Below, one piece after another: positions 27,401 through 38,880 of a stretch of 64,000 nt of DNA. The position numbers and the translations under genes are program-made. The notes under the pieces are model-generated. The model was given only the letters and a program-made list of their open reading frames with translations, made no database searches and was not told the DNA's origin. Source of the stretch: Pogostemon cablin (lineage: Eukaryota; Streptophyta; Magnoliopsida; Lamiales; Lamiaceae); assembly GCA_023678885.1 (NCBI GenBank), contig CM042985.1:3274985-3338984 (forward strand). The letters are read 5' to 3'. Each line of letters starts with the position of its first letter. Within the stretch, counting starts at the first letter, position 1.

Positions 27401-29427
27401 AAACAATGAAAATAAATTAAATTCCATTTTGCAGTCTTAAAGATATATAACCTACTGCTTATGCTATGTAGCAACATTCCAACCATAATGCGATAGCACC
27501 AATATTTGGGAATAGAAATTAAATGCAACAAAAGCAATAAAGTGCATTAAAAAAAAAGGTAATTCTTATTAAACTCACTTCAGCTACGAATTTTTCACGG
27601 CCTAATTTGTGCCTTGTCAATTTCGTTTCCCTCTAAAGTTTCTTCTCCACAACAACCTGAGCCAGTTAATAACAACATCAGTTGATTATTCAGGACCACA
27701 AGTTTACAGTTACATTTATAACCATCGAAATCATTGACGCCCATGCATGAAAAATTATTGAAACACAGAAAAGAAAGAAACAATGTCTCAAGTTAATTCA
27801 TCATTTATTATATTCCTTTAAATGTCTGCTAAGTAGATATTTCTAACAAATACTGATCGAATAAGTATTTTCAAAACATCCTAAACAGCATTGAATAAAA
27901 CTTCAGATTTACCATGTTGTGTGAGTTTCACATTATTATGACCTTCTAATTAATAGTTCACAGCAAACCAAACTCCAGTCATTGATCACTGAGACAAAGC
28001 ATGCATATTCAAAGCTCTAGAGAGAGCTCAATCAACTATATCACAGAATACACAACCTACCTTAAGAAAATAATTTCCAAGCGATAAGATGGAAGAAAAA
28101 TAAATTAAAAGAAGAAACCTGTGTCGCAATTCCAGCATGATCCATGCCAGGCACCCACAATGTATTGTATCCAGACATTCGCCTCCAGCGAAAAATAATA
28201 TCCTGGAGGCAATACATGTCAAGAAAATAAATGAAACCACACTTCATGAAATAAATGTCTTAGTTCACCAGCAAACCTCTATTGCAGCAATAAGGGCATG
28301 GCCAATATGAAGGGCTCCAGTAACATTGGGTGGTGGCAGAACCTGCATCCAAGGAGAAAAGATGCTAAGAATAAGCATAAAATACAGCTTCAAACAAATA
28401 TAATCACTAACACACACACCCAAAATTACTTTACCTTGAAGAGGTGGACATCAAAAATTAAGAACCAATCGGTCGAATTGAAATCATAATGCATTAAATT
28501 ATTTCTCTTTTATTGAAATGAATGTTGAAATATCTTATCCAATACAAATATTTAAGATACTGTTTTAAAATTCAAAATATTTAAAATAATTGACAAATAT
28601 AGGAAGCGATGTGCAACTTTTACACATTTATATCAAGGATTACTCCTATACTATATAGTTCAAGTTTACTGACATTATATACTTAAAAATTATTCTCTAG
28701 TTTCTGTTCATCAAAAAAAAATTATTCATTAAATGCCTACTTCAGTCGCCAATATTTTATCTTAATTTTTCTTTTTCTTTTTGAGTTCCTAGCGAGCTTC
28801 AAAAAATGCAATACTACATGATGTACAAAATGGATCAGCAATATGTTTAGTTACCAATAAATTATAGCTTTTTCAGTTAATCTATTTTAATAGTCTATGC
28901 CCATCACTAGCCACCCAATATTGAACAAATAGTAGAGCTTGGGGAACTCACAATGGCAAAAGGTGGTTTGGAGCTCTTCACGTCTGCCTCAAATAACTTA
29001 GACTTCTCCCACCATTTATACCACCTATATCAGAAATTAGAAGCACAAAGATTAAAAGGAAGCACTCATATATTCTACAGAAACAAAATCTGATCATTCA
29101 ACATACGCGCTCTCCACAGCATTGGGGTTGTAAGTCTTTTGCCATTTGACGAGATAGATTTTTCTTCGCACCTGAAGGCGTTTCAGGATCAATGTAATCC
29201 TCAGGGATTTCCTCCTCAGATTCTCTTTTCACATTCTTTTTCTTCTCCGACTTTGAAGCAGTAGCAGGTTGTTGTGCCTTTCATATCCCAGAAAATTAGA
29301 CGGCAAAATGTATTATTCCCATAAGAAAGAAGGTTTTAGAACATAGTTCTCATGGATTTAAGCCTTAACTAACACCTGAAGCTTTGCTGCTACTGCTTTC
29401 TGCTTCTTCAACTCCTTCTCTTTAGCC
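24352..29427 (-). pseudogene. VALRS: Valine--tRNA ligase (class I), truncated and broken
   Basis: The intact enzyme charges tRNA-Val. Minus-strand exons show the class I landmarks in order: a Lys-rich N-terminal segment (29376-29427), PEDYIDPETPSGAKK (29109-29279), KWWEKSKLFEAD (28952-29024), PPPNVTGALHIGHAL with the HIGH motif (28277-28342), [13 protein letters not shown] (28122-28204), [19 protein letters not shown] (27292-27377), VNWDCSLRTAISD (26651-26708), [18 protein letters not shown] of the editing domain (26100-26300), [17 protein letters not shown] (25845-26012), IPKQYVAEWQR (25436-25635), [17 protein letters not shown] (25100-25208) and [18 protein letters not shown] with KMSKS (24352-24424). 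Defects: in-frame stops at 27633-27635, 26311-26313 and 24946-24948; frameshifts near 29138, 25033 and 24980; no first exon; everything after KMSKS, including the anticodon-binding domain, is missing. Introns with GT-AG ends remain, so this is decay of a genomic copy. Confidence 0.94.
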
Positions 29428-29429
29428 TA

Positions 29430-30173
29430 AAAATGCATCAACAGATATAAAAAATCCAAGTAAATGAAAAGCAGGCTAAACAGAACCCTCTAGGTCTGAA
29501 TTGTAAAAACTAAGTATAATAACTATTGGATGTAATTGGCGCCACCAAAACAACACAACACCAGAACTCCACATTAATTCATCAAACATAATAGCATTAA
29601 CCTAGTCCACAGTCCATACCAATTCAACTTCATAGCCAAAACCACTTACGCCTAAATGCCACCAATTCAGAAAAAAATCAATCCAATTACCTATGTAAGG
29701 TTTATAATTCACAATTGTGGAGAATTAATAAAGATAATTTTTTGGAGTATAGCAGCAGAATTATCTAGAAGTGTACTTAGTATCCTTTGGTTAATTTGGT
29801 TCTAATAGATTATCTAGATGCTTAATTGTAATATATTAATCGGTTATTGTATGTACAGCTGTAAGGAATAGAAACCCACTTTCTCAAAATACTTCACGCA
29901 CTTCTCACTACTCTGTTTTCCATTATTTGAGGTGTTCTGCTTTTCTTATCAAACTCTTCCATTCTTGGTGTTGATCTTGGGCCAACAGAATCACCATCTG
30001 TTGTTCTTCTTTGGTTTTTACAACAATAACCGTAAGAAAGAGCATTCATTCTTCTTCTTCTTTTCGAGTTCCTCCAGCGTCAGTTCACGCGAATTCATTG
30101 ATCCTTCCACTATCAAAGACAAAATGACAATGCGGAAATGGAAAGTAGAAGAGTTAATAGAAACCGTGGTGTA
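29430..30173. other. Spacer, possibly old LTR-like sequence
   Basis: A plus-strand 80-codon frame at 29932-30174 is Phe/Ser-rich and low complexity and is not accepted as a gene. The stretch 29760-30000 has the look of a retrotransposon LTR end, but no partner or target duplication was found. Confidence 0.35.
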
Positions 30174-30828
30174 ATGGTTTTTAGAATATTGATAGTTAAT
30201 TTTCTGTCTTAATTTCGGAAAAAGAATTTTTATTTTTTTGTTTCTATTTTTTTTTTCATTTTTCTACTTTTTATTTCATAAATATATAATTTATATTAAA
30301 TCGACAAATTACTGTACGAAAAAAACAATTAAAATAATTAAAAAAAATCAATTTGTATTGATTTAAAACTTAAACAAACAACTTGATTTAAAACTTTAAT
30401 AAACTGTAAGTTCTCAAACAAGCAATTTAAACTACTCAATTACTACTCAATAAGCAATTTAAACGAGTGACTCCTTCTCAATGAGCAATTTAAACTGACT
30501 CCTTGTTCTCCTTCTTGTTCTTATTGTAATTTTATTAAAATAAAAAAAAATTAAAAAAAAACCTAATTAAATTATGTATTTATTTAAAACTTAAACAAAC
30601 AACTTGATTTAATTTAAAACTTAAATAAACTGTAAGTTAACTTAAACAAGCAATTTAAGGTACTCAATTTAAACTGACTCCTCAATAAGCAATTTAGACA
30701 GACGCCTTCTTGTTCTTCTATTTAGAGCAATTTAAATAGACTCCTTCTCTTCTTCTCAATAAGGAGAGCAATTTAGACTGAAAGCAATTTAGACTGACTC
30801 CTTCTTCTCAATAAGCAATTTAGACTGA
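30174..30828. repeat. Dispersed repeat R, copy 2, with gcaattta tandem motif
   Basis: 30174-30480 matches repeat R copies 1 and 3. It then runs into a degenerate tandem array (30420-30870) in which aagcaatttaaact-like and gactccttcttct-like phrases alternate. This is the 3' flank of the small gene that follows on the minus strand. Confidence 0.65.
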
Positions 30829-31344
30829 CTACTTCTTCTCCTTCTTCTCAATAAGCAACTTAGACTGACTCCTTCTTGTTCTTCTTCTTAGATTTCTCTG
30901 TGAAGACTTGTCCTTCTCCTTCTCCTCCTTCTCCTTCTCCTTCTTAGATTCGAAGATGGGCAAGAACTCACGCCAGAGTTCTGGCATGGGTGTTAGGGAA
31001 GAGGAAGACACATTACCCCCCTCAAGTGTTACCCCCTCTCGACTCTTAATGAACTCCGCGAAAGCGGAGTAGAGCTCCGAATAATACGAGAACTCCCTTG
31101 CCATTTCGTCGAACCGCCTGGGTTTCTCGATTATCGAAAAAGCCATCGGTCTTACCGGAAGGGTCTCCTTGGGCCTAATTTCCGACAAATCTGAGAGATC
31201 TGAGAGAGATGATATCCGCCCGTAGAAGCGAACCGGTTTGGGTGGGTGGAGCGATTTGTGGAGTGTTGGGGTGGATTTTTTGAGAAAATTGATTATCTGA
31301 ATCATTGTGTCACGAGAGACTGTTTGTTTGTTACGAGAGATCAC
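30829..31344 (-). CDS. Small basic-tailed protein, unrecognised, possibly mitochondrial
   Basis: A 171-codon open frame; Met14 (31305) is an equally good start. The first ~45 residues are poor in acidic residues and rich in Lys, Arg, Ser and hydrophobics, like a mitochondrial presequence. The core ETLPVRPMAFSIIEKPRR followed by FDEMAREFSYYSE is shared with the broken copy at 33.5-36.9 kb. The last ~40 residues are almost wholly Lys, Glu and Arg and arise from a ctt-rich repeat, so the native end may be nearer residue 130. I do not recognise the family. That the core is shared by two copies with substitutions supports a once-real coding gene; whether this copy is expressed cannot be judged from sequence. 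Confidence 0.5.
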   Translation of the reverse strand: MISRNKQTVSRDTMIQIINFLKKSTPTLHKSLHPPKPVRFYGRISSLSDLSDLSEIRPKETLPVRPMAFSIIEKPRRFDEMAREFSYYSELYSAFAEFIKSREGVTLEGGNVSSSSLTPMPELWREFLPIFESKKEKEKEEKEKDKSSQRNLRRRTRRSQSKLLIEKKEKK

Positions 31345-31433
31345 TGAGAATCAACAGGATGAAATTTAGGGTTTAGGGGGAGAGAGAGGGTTTTTTTTTT
31401 CTTTTTCTTTTAGTGTATTTTTTGTTGGCTAAA

Positions 31434-31779
31434 TATAGTGTGCACCCGGGTACACACGAAACTTCTTGTGCACCCACATACAAATATAAACAAAAACATA
31501 TACAATTATGAGTAAAAATGTATACAGTTTAATCGTTAATTTTTTTAATGAAAAATTGAGTGTAAAAAATATACAATTATCAAAATACATATATACACTA
31601 TTGAATAAAAGTTATACACATATGAATGTTAGTTTTTTTAATGAAAGACTTAGTTTGAAAAACGTATACAATTATTACAAAACACGTATACAAAAGAGAA
31701 TAACATGTATACAAAATAGAATAAAAAGTTGTACAAATATGGGGGTAAGGTTGCACCAGGTGCACCTAATATACACTAT
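31434..31779. mobile_element. MITE with atagtgt...cacc ends
   Basis: The left end tatagtgtgcacccggg pairs with the right end, whose reverse complement reads atagtgtatattaggtgc. It lies just upstream (minus-strand sense) of the small gene. The open frame at 31508-31798 is incidental. Confidence 0.55.
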
Positions 31780-31927
31780 TTTTTGTTTCCTATTTTAGTA
31801 TAAATTTTATATTTTATTTTTGTTTAAGATAGTTTTAGGCTTTTAGCTATGGTAAATGAATTTATAATTATTATATAAATAAAAGATTATCGATAAATGT
31901 GAAGATTTGAGTAATTTTTAATGACAA

Positions 31928-32203
31928 AGTCTCTTGTGAGACGCTACCTTCGTGAGACGGTTTGTGAGACGTGTTAAAGTATGTCGATTATTTAAATAAA
32001 GTATGTTAAATGGTTGTTAATGTATGTTTTTTAAAGTATGTTGGATTATTTATTAAAGTATGATGTTATTGAGTTATAATTTGATTTATTATCGACATAC
32101 TTTAACCACAAATAAGCACACTTTAACCACAAATAAGCATACTTTAGTGACGGGTTGACCCGTCTCACATCCGTCTCACCAATAACCCGTCTCACAAGAA
32201 ACT
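31928..32203. mobile_element. MITE with cttgtgagacg ends
   Basis: The left end agtctcttgtgagacg and the right end, whose reverse complement is agtttcttgtgagacggg, are inverted repeats. Internally gtctcac phrases repeat near both ends and a tatg-rich middle separates them. Related to 10403-10618. Confidence 0.65.
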
Positions 32204-32267
32204 AACTCTTTTTTAATTTTTATTTTATTTTGCTTCAATATATTTAAATTTAAAAGATAAAAGATTA

Positions 32268-32445
32268 CTCCCTCGTCTCTAAAAGCTTGCACCTCTCTTT
32301 TCGGCACGGAGATTAAGAAAGTGATAATTTTTAGGGGTTAATGGTATTTTTATGTAATATATAAATGATAAAGTATAGTAGGTAGAGATGATTTTTTTTT
32401 TTAATTAAAGTGTAAAGGAAAGAGTGAGATGGAGGAGTACTTAGT
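32268..32445. mobile_element. Degraded Stowaway-like MITE
   Basis: ctccctcgtctctaaaag at the left and the inverted partner gagatggaggagta at the right resemble the ctccctccgtccc ends of the better copies at 56.2 and 56.8 kb. Confidence 0.5.
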
Positions 32446-32984
32446 ATCTAAATTCAATTAATATATATTTATTAAGAAGATGAATATATATTTACTATAG
32501 TTTATTTTAGTATGTTATACGAAATTCATCTTCTTAAGTTATTTTAATTGTAAAATAAAATAGTTTATTTTTTACTATATTTATAGTCAATGAATATTTT
32601 ATTTATTTAAAATATCATATCTCAATATATCATAGTAATTTTATAAATCTTTTCACTAGTTAATCTAATGAAATTTCTTATTTTTTTAAAATTAATATAT
32701 ATTATACATGATAATAATTACTTAATCCAAGTCTTTTATTAAATTATCTTAAATTATATAGTTAGTTATTCAGAGGAAGAAGAGATCTCAAAAATAATTG
32801 AAATATTATTTATTTATTTATTATATGGTAAATTATTTTGCTCACTCATACACCGTACACTCACTTTTAATAATCACACTACAAGAAAACGGTGATTTAG
32901 CTGCGAAATATTTAGTCGCTAAAGTAGTGTATTCCATCGTAAAATTATTTTATTTTTTTATATTTCGTCGCTAAAGTAGTTGTG
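32446..32984. other. AT-rich spacer
   Basis: Very AT-rich, with no gene or element ends recognised apart from short internal repeats of tttagtcgctaaagtag (about 32908-32970). Confidence 0.5.
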
Positions 32985-33480
32985 TAAACAATCACTCAAC
33001 TTGTGTCTTAATTTCGGAAAACGAATTTTTACTTTTTTTCTATTTTTTTTTTTCATTATTCTACTTTTTATTTCATAAATAAATATTCCCTCCGTCTCAT
33101 AGAAGTTGACACACTTTCCTTTTTAATTTATCCCACTAAAGTTGACACATTTCCTTTATAATGACCAACACAAAAACAATTAATCTATTCTCATGGGTCT
33201 ACATATCACCTCTAATACAACTACCCACTACACATTAAATATTATTTCTCTCACTTCACTTTACATTAAATTATTACTCCTACTCCTTAATCTCCGTGCC
33301 AAAAAAAATATGTCATCTTCTCCGAGACGTACTGTACGAAAAAAAACAATTAAAATATAATTATTTACGTGTTTACTTTGAATATAATTTATCTAAAATA
33401 ATGTATTGTAATTTTCAAAGCGATGTTAAAATAAAAATAAAAATCAAAGTGATATTTAATTAACTGTTGTATCGATTTAA
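32985..33480. repeat. Dispersed repeat R, copy 3
   Basis: It matches copies 1 and 2 and flanks the 3' side of the second, broken small-gene copy. The Stowaway-like insert 33088-33337 interrupts it. Confidence 0.65.
33088..33337. mobile_element. Stowaway-like MITE in repeat R
   Basis: The left end attccctccgtctcatag is paired with a decayed right end (tctccgagacgta). The other R copies run through this point without it. Confidence 0.6.
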
Positions 33481-33639
33481 AACTTACTTAAACTCTAAGT
33501 TAACTTAAGCAATTTAATCAGAATCAGATTTCTTCATCTCCATCCTTCTTATTCTTCTTCTTTTATTTCTCTGTTTAGAAATCTCCTTCTTCTCCTCCTC
33601 CCTCTTCTTCTCCTTCTCAGATTCGAAGATAGGTAAGAA

Positions 33640-34812
33640 TAGGGCTGAGGAAAAATACCAAAAATTTGGTATACCGCCCTTATCATAACGAAAAATATCG
33701 ATTTTACCGAAATTTTAGGTATGCCGAAATTTTTGGTAAGGTATGATACCGTATTGAAAATTTTGGAACGATAAAGGTATATAAATAATCAATACCGCGG
33801 TATTTTGGTATATGCCGAAATACCGTAAAATATTCAATTTTTTTAGTTATATGATACGATATTACCATATTAGATGATACATACAATTATAATTATTATT
33901 TATGTATTATAATTTTTAATTAAATTATATACACACTATTTTATTTAAGATTAAATCTAAAATCCTACTATATATTTCTTCATAATTATAAATTATTGAT
34001 AAAGATCATTAACTTACATGATATTAGTACTTATTTTTTAATTAAGTAATTCTATGTATATGAAAATTTAAAAGTGTTGATTTTAATATAAGTTCCATAT
34101 ATTTTTGTGTAGATCTCTTAGGTACTATTTATTTAATGACAAACACTTTGTAAAACGGGTTTAGATATATTAATTATGTAAACTCGGTTACTGTTTAGTA
34201 TATAAAAAATTACTCTTTAGCACATGAATTGTTACTTTTTAAATTAAAAAATTACTCTTCAAATTCTTGTAAATCCCGATGTATCGATTACTTTAAGTAC
34301 ATGAAAATTTACTTTTTAAAGATACGAATTATTACTCTATTGTGTAAAAATTATTACTCTTCAAAGAGTTATTTTTTATATATTAAATAGTAATATTAAA
34401 AAATAAGGCTTACCTGTAAACCCGGTTTTCATGAGACTTACTCTTATTTAATTTGGTCGTTTGTAGATTGTCGTATATTTTTGAATTTGTTATTTATTAG
34501 AGTATGTTTTATAGCTATCTTTCACTTTTCTAGTACATGGTTTTTATAAGATTTATTGAATTTTAGATGTATAACGATATAGCAAACTATGTAATAGGAT
34601 GATATATACCGATATTTTAGGTATGGTATGACATACCGAAATATTGGTAAGCAGAAGGTATACTATTTTCTTATACCGAAATATTGGTATACCGAACTAA
34701 GGTATACCGAAAGTTTAGGTAAGGTAAAAGTATGATTTTTTAAATACCGAAAATTTCGGTACGGTATATGGTATGACCAAAAAACTTCGGTATGTCATAC
34801 CGCCCACCCCTA
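33640..34812. mobile_element. hAT-like non-autonomous element, 1173 bp
   Basis: The ends tagggctgagg and cccacccctac-type (reverse complement of the right end: taggggtgggcgg) are imperfect inverted repeats. The 8-bp direct repeat ggtaagaa flanks it (33632-33639 and 34813-34820). Subterminal regions repeat ggtat and taccgaa motifs in both orientations. No transposase is encoded. Confidence 0.82.
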
Positions 34813-34929
34813 GGTAAGAACTCACGCCAGAGTTTTTGCGTGGGTGTGAGGGAAGAGGAAGACACATTACCCCCTCAGGTGTACCCCTCTCTCGAATGAA
34901 CTCCGCGAAAGCCAAGTAGCGTTTGGAAT

Positions 34930-35355
34930 TGTTGAGAGGTAGACGCTTGCATACGGTTAAGTCAGCAATATAACACGTGGAAGATAAAGGATGAATGATC
35001 AACATATAAGATCAAGGGATTGGATATTGAGGATAGCTTGATATGCAAGTAAAGTATCTATGATTTAAGATTATGCAAATCATATATTGTCCATATATAT
35101 CATATTATCCATATATATCATGTATTGGAGTTTATATATATCGATTAAGTTTTAGTCATTCAGTATGATTCACAGAATCATCCATACATTCCCAAGATTA
35201 GGGTTTGTATGAGATCTAAGTTTCATAGTCGTTGTAATCTTCATCAATAAGATATTATTCTCCCTTAAGAGTAGACGTAGGCGATTTGCCGAACCACCAC
35301 TATAATCCATTATGTCTCTTCGTTCTTCTTTTCTTTCTTTGATCGATTCATAACA
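34930..35355 (+). repeat. 5' LTR of the short element
   Basis: 426 bp, starting TG and ending CA. It contains a tandem tccatatatatcat motif (about 35090-35125), present also in the 3' LTR. Confidence 0.92.
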
Positions 35356-36257
35356 ATTGGCGCCGTTTGTGGGAAACGGAATCAGAGACGATCAAAGAAA
35401 AAAGAAGCGAAGCGAGAAGGTGTGGGAAAGAAGGCTGAAACGAGAAGGAATTCACGTTTTTAAGAATGTGCAGAAATATTTTAGAGGTCATATCCGGAAT
35501 GTCAACTGTCAGATCGTGGTGGAATTTTGTTAGGATGTTCAAAACTTGTTGAAATACATTCTGAACGGTGGAGATTGATTTTGGAGCTCTATGTTGACGG
35601 GAATAGGCCAAAAACCGAAGTCAGATTTTTGGGCGATTCAGTTCTGTGCAACCATGTTTAAAGAGTAGTTTATCACAAACTAGCCGTTGGATCAAGCTAT
35701 AAATTTAACAGCACATCCAGGACTCATAGACGTTGATTCTGAAAGGTGGAGATCGGGTTTTAAGATTCAAAGAGTTGTGAACATTGAACAGAAGTTGGGT
35801 TGGTCAAGAAAGCAATGGATGATCAAGAAATAAGGTGACTCTTGCAGATCATCAAGAGGGATAAGACGTCGTTATTTTCGACAGCAGTTCGAAGAGATGA
35901 ATTCTTGGAATTCTTCTCGACGGAATGATAAGATCAATGGGGAAGACCATTGATGGGATCCATGGAGAATTGTGGGAGTTTGGGTCGTGGATTTTACAAT
36001 TCACATGCACAATTCGGGAGGGATTCAATTCAGATTAAGATCGGTCTTAGGCGAGCAACGCTTCAGCAAGAAAATTAGGTGACGCTCGAAAGTGGTTGGA
36101 TAAGCGGCAGCTTCTCTCCATAGGTGATCGACGATGGCTCGGTGGCCAAGAATCAAAGTCTCATGGTGTAGTGAGGAACTAGTTGCTGAGGTGGAGGATA
36201 TTACTCAAGGTGGAGTATTGTTGAGAACTAGACGCATACAAGGTCTAAGGTGGAGAT

Positions 36258-36679
36258 TGTTGAGAGGTAGATGCTTGCATACGTTAAGTCAGCAATATAA
36301 CACGTGGAAGATAAAGGATGGATGATCAACATATAAGATCTAGGACTTGGATATTGAGGATAGCTTGCTATGCAAGTAAAATATCTATGATTTAAGATTA
36401 TGCAAATCATATATTGTCCATATATATCATATTATCCATATATATCATATATTGGAGTGTATATATATGGGTTAAGTTTTAGTCATTCAGTATGGTTCAC
36501 AGAATCACCCATACATTCTCAAGATTAGGGTTTGTATGAGATCTAAGTTTTATAGTCGTTGTAATCTTCATCAATAAGATATTATTCTCCCTTAAGAGTA
36601 AACGTAGGCGATTTGCCGAACCACTATAATCCATTGTGTCTCTTCGTTTTTCTTTTCTTTCTTTGATCGATTCACAACA
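36258..36679 (+). repeat. 3' LTR of the short element
   Basis: 422 bp, about 95 percent identical by eye to the 5' LTR. It ends in CA directly before the right target duplication ggaat. Confidence 0.92.
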
Positions 36680-36949
36680 GGAATATTCCGAGAATACGAT
36701 CGCCATTTCCTGGAATCGCCTGGGTTTCTGGATTACCGAGAAAGCCATGGGTCTTTCCGGAAGGGTCTCCCTGGGGAAGTCCTTTAGATTTGAGCGAGTG
36801 TTGTCCTCGGAAGCTGATTTCTGGGAGGAGTATAAGCGAACTTGTTTGAGTGGGTTCAGAAGGGTGGGTTTGGGGTGGCAGTGGAGCGTTTGAATGAGGT
36901 TGGGGTAGAGCCGATGAAGACGGCCACCCAGGGTAGCAAGTGGTGCCAT

Positions 36950-37617
36950 GGATTTTTTGAGAAGATAGGTGAAGGGAACTTTTGATGTGGTGATGAGAGA
37001 GAGACTGAGATCCTATATATACAAAAGAAATTAGGGTTGAAGAAATTGTATAAGGATTTTCTTTATTACCCTGATTATAAGAGTACATCTTTTTTTATCC
37101 AAAATCACTCGAAATTAATTCGTGTCAAATAAATATATTCGTGTAAAATTTTCATGTATAATGAGACGTGTTTTTTTTAATTTTTAATTTAAAACTAATT
37201 ATGTTAATTGATACTTCCTCCGTCCCGCCTATATTGCACCGTTTACTGTAACTTTTGTGAGAGCTTTATGCACTCAAATGGTGCAGTTTGACCGGAATGG
37301 AGAGAGTACACGAATTGGCATACGAATTGGAAATTGGTGCATGAATTGAGTTTTTTTTTTTTTTTAATTTAACACGATTTAGTTAATTGGCAATTGATAC
37401 ACGATTTAATTTAACACAATTGGATTGGGAAAACCTTTAATTTGGTACACGATTTTATTTATTTATTTATTTATTTATTTTGGGTGCACGATTTAATTGT
37501 ATATTATTTGGGTACACGATTTAATTTTTTTTTGTTGGGTACACGATTGATACACGATTTTATTTAATTTAACACTGATTTTTTGTACACGAATTAATTG
37601 AGTTTTTTTTTTTATCA
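36950..37617. other. 5' flank of broken gene, then simple AT-rich repeats
   Basis: 37212-37308 is a short Stowaway-like remnant (cctccgtcccgcctatat and an inverted tail). From about 37310 to 37610 the motif gtacacgatttaattt recurs irregularly. No gene is seen. Confidence 0.5.
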
Positions 37618-38880
37618 ACACGGCAAAAACTTCTGTGCACCCGGGCGCACGGTGCGCCTTTGGAATTTTGTGTTAAATTGTATACCCTTTAGTATAAAGA
37701 TATGTGTCCTTTTTTTTCTAAAGAAAAATATTGTGTGTATCTGGGCGCATGCACAACACTCCGTGCGCCTTTAGAATTTTGTGTTAAATTGTATATCCTT
37801 TAGTATAAAAATGTGTACCCCAGTGTTTTCATAACCGAACCGGAAGCTAAACCGGTAACCCCAACGGTTCGAGGTTCGACCGGTCGGACCAGTCGAACCG
37901 CCGGTTCAACAGGAAAATCGAGAATCACCTTTTTATATTTAATAATATTCATTATTTTAAATATTATGTATATTATTAAATTTGAGTATAATTTAAACCA
38001 CATATCTTGGCCCAATTTACTCAATTTAATTTAGGAGTGATGACCCATAATCATAAAACAACCCAAATCATAACAAGAAAATAAAAATTTCTGAAGCCCA
38101 AATCAAAAAAACAAAGTCACGTGATTTAGAGTTGAAATTTGGAAAGATGGGATCAGTACTGAGTGAGCCTCCCCCCAAAACGGATCTGAAAATTCCTGTG
38201 TCAAACCACGCCATCCACCGCTTCTCGTCGTGCCTTCTGGTCGTGCTGCGGGCGACCCATCGCACACCGCAACAATACCCACTGTTATGCGCTCGTCATC
38301 GGAGTTCGCCACTTCTAACCGCCCCGTCTAGTCGCGCCGCGGCGGCACCCCATCGCACACGGCTGCCAACACCCGCTGGTTTTTCGCCCACATCTCGACG
38401 CCGACTGATGTCGGGGTCAAACCACAATCTCCTTTCAATTATTGATAGATTTTATTTCCAATCTCAACTTTTTTTATTTTATGAAATAAGAAAGGGGATG
38501 AGTTTTTCAGCAGCAATTTAAGAAAAAATAAATTAAAAAATAAACCGGTGGTTTCCGGTTTGGACGGTTCTACCGGTTTTCCCAGTTTTGATCGGTCCAA
38601 ATCGGTTTTTTCCGGTTCAATTGACAAAACGGTTATGGGGTGTCTCCGGATCGGCTCCGTCGGCTCCGGTTATCGGTTGAACCGGCCGGTCCTGTCCGAT
38701 TCTGAAAACACTGGTGTATCCTTTATTTTCTAAAGAAAAAAATAATGGTGTGTACTTTTTATTAATTAAAGTGTATACTCTTTAGACCAAAGCAATGTAC
38801 CCTTACTCATAATACTAAATTTCTAAAGGTGCGCGGAATGTGTTCCCGTGCGCTCCGGGCGCACGCAAGCCTCACTCTAC
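37618..38880. mobile_element. TIR element with nested hAT-like insertion
   Basis: The left end ggcaaaaacttctgtgcacc and the right end, whose reverse complement begins gtgaggcttgcgtgcgcc, are inverted repeats of the same family as 1058-1432. The phrase gcgcacgg occurs near both ends. The element is split by 37821-38713, which carries its own target duplication. Non-coding. Confidence 0.6.
37821..38713. mobile_element. hAT-like element, 893 bp, GC-rich core
   Basis: The ends cagtgttttcataaccg and tctgaaaacactg are inverted repeats. The flanks gtgtaccc (37813-37820) and gtgtatcc (38714-38721) are 8-bp direct repeats with one mismatch. Subterminal accggt motifs repeat in both orientations. A GC-rich core (38150-38420) yields overlapping open frames on both strands with no recognised domain, and could be captured host sequence. 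Confidence 0.8.

Larger units (their letters stand above)
34930..36679 (+). mobile_element. Short non-autonomous LTR retrotransposon
   Basis: The 5' LTR is 34930-35355 and the 3' LTR 36258-36679, both starting tgttgagaggtaga and ending aaca. The 5-bp target duplication ggaat (34925-34929 and 36680-36684) is perfect. A primer-binding-like site, tggcgccgtttgtggg, starts at 35358, and a purine tract ending aaggtggagat precedes the 3' LTR. The ~900-bp interior has no Gag or Pol similarity, so it is a TRIM-like element moved in trans. By eye the LTRs differ at about 19 positions plus two small indels. Confidence 0.92.
33540..36949 (-). pseudogene. Second copy of the small gene, split by two insertions
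   Basis: The 5' part (36680-36949) encodes an N-terminus starting MAPLATLGG and the shared core with ETLPERPMAFSVIQKPRR. The next part lies at 34813-34929 and the Lys/Glu-rich tail at about 33540-33639. The 1750-bp LTR element 34930-36679 and the hAT-like element 33640-34812 separate these parts, each with a clean target duplication. The reading frame therefore cannot give the family's normal protein. Function is unknown, as for the 30829-31344 copy. Confidence 0.75.

Noticed and set aside
29932..30174. 80-codon Phe/Ser-rich frame
   Set aside because: Low complexity from ctt repeats, with no conserved partner at the other copies of repeat R.
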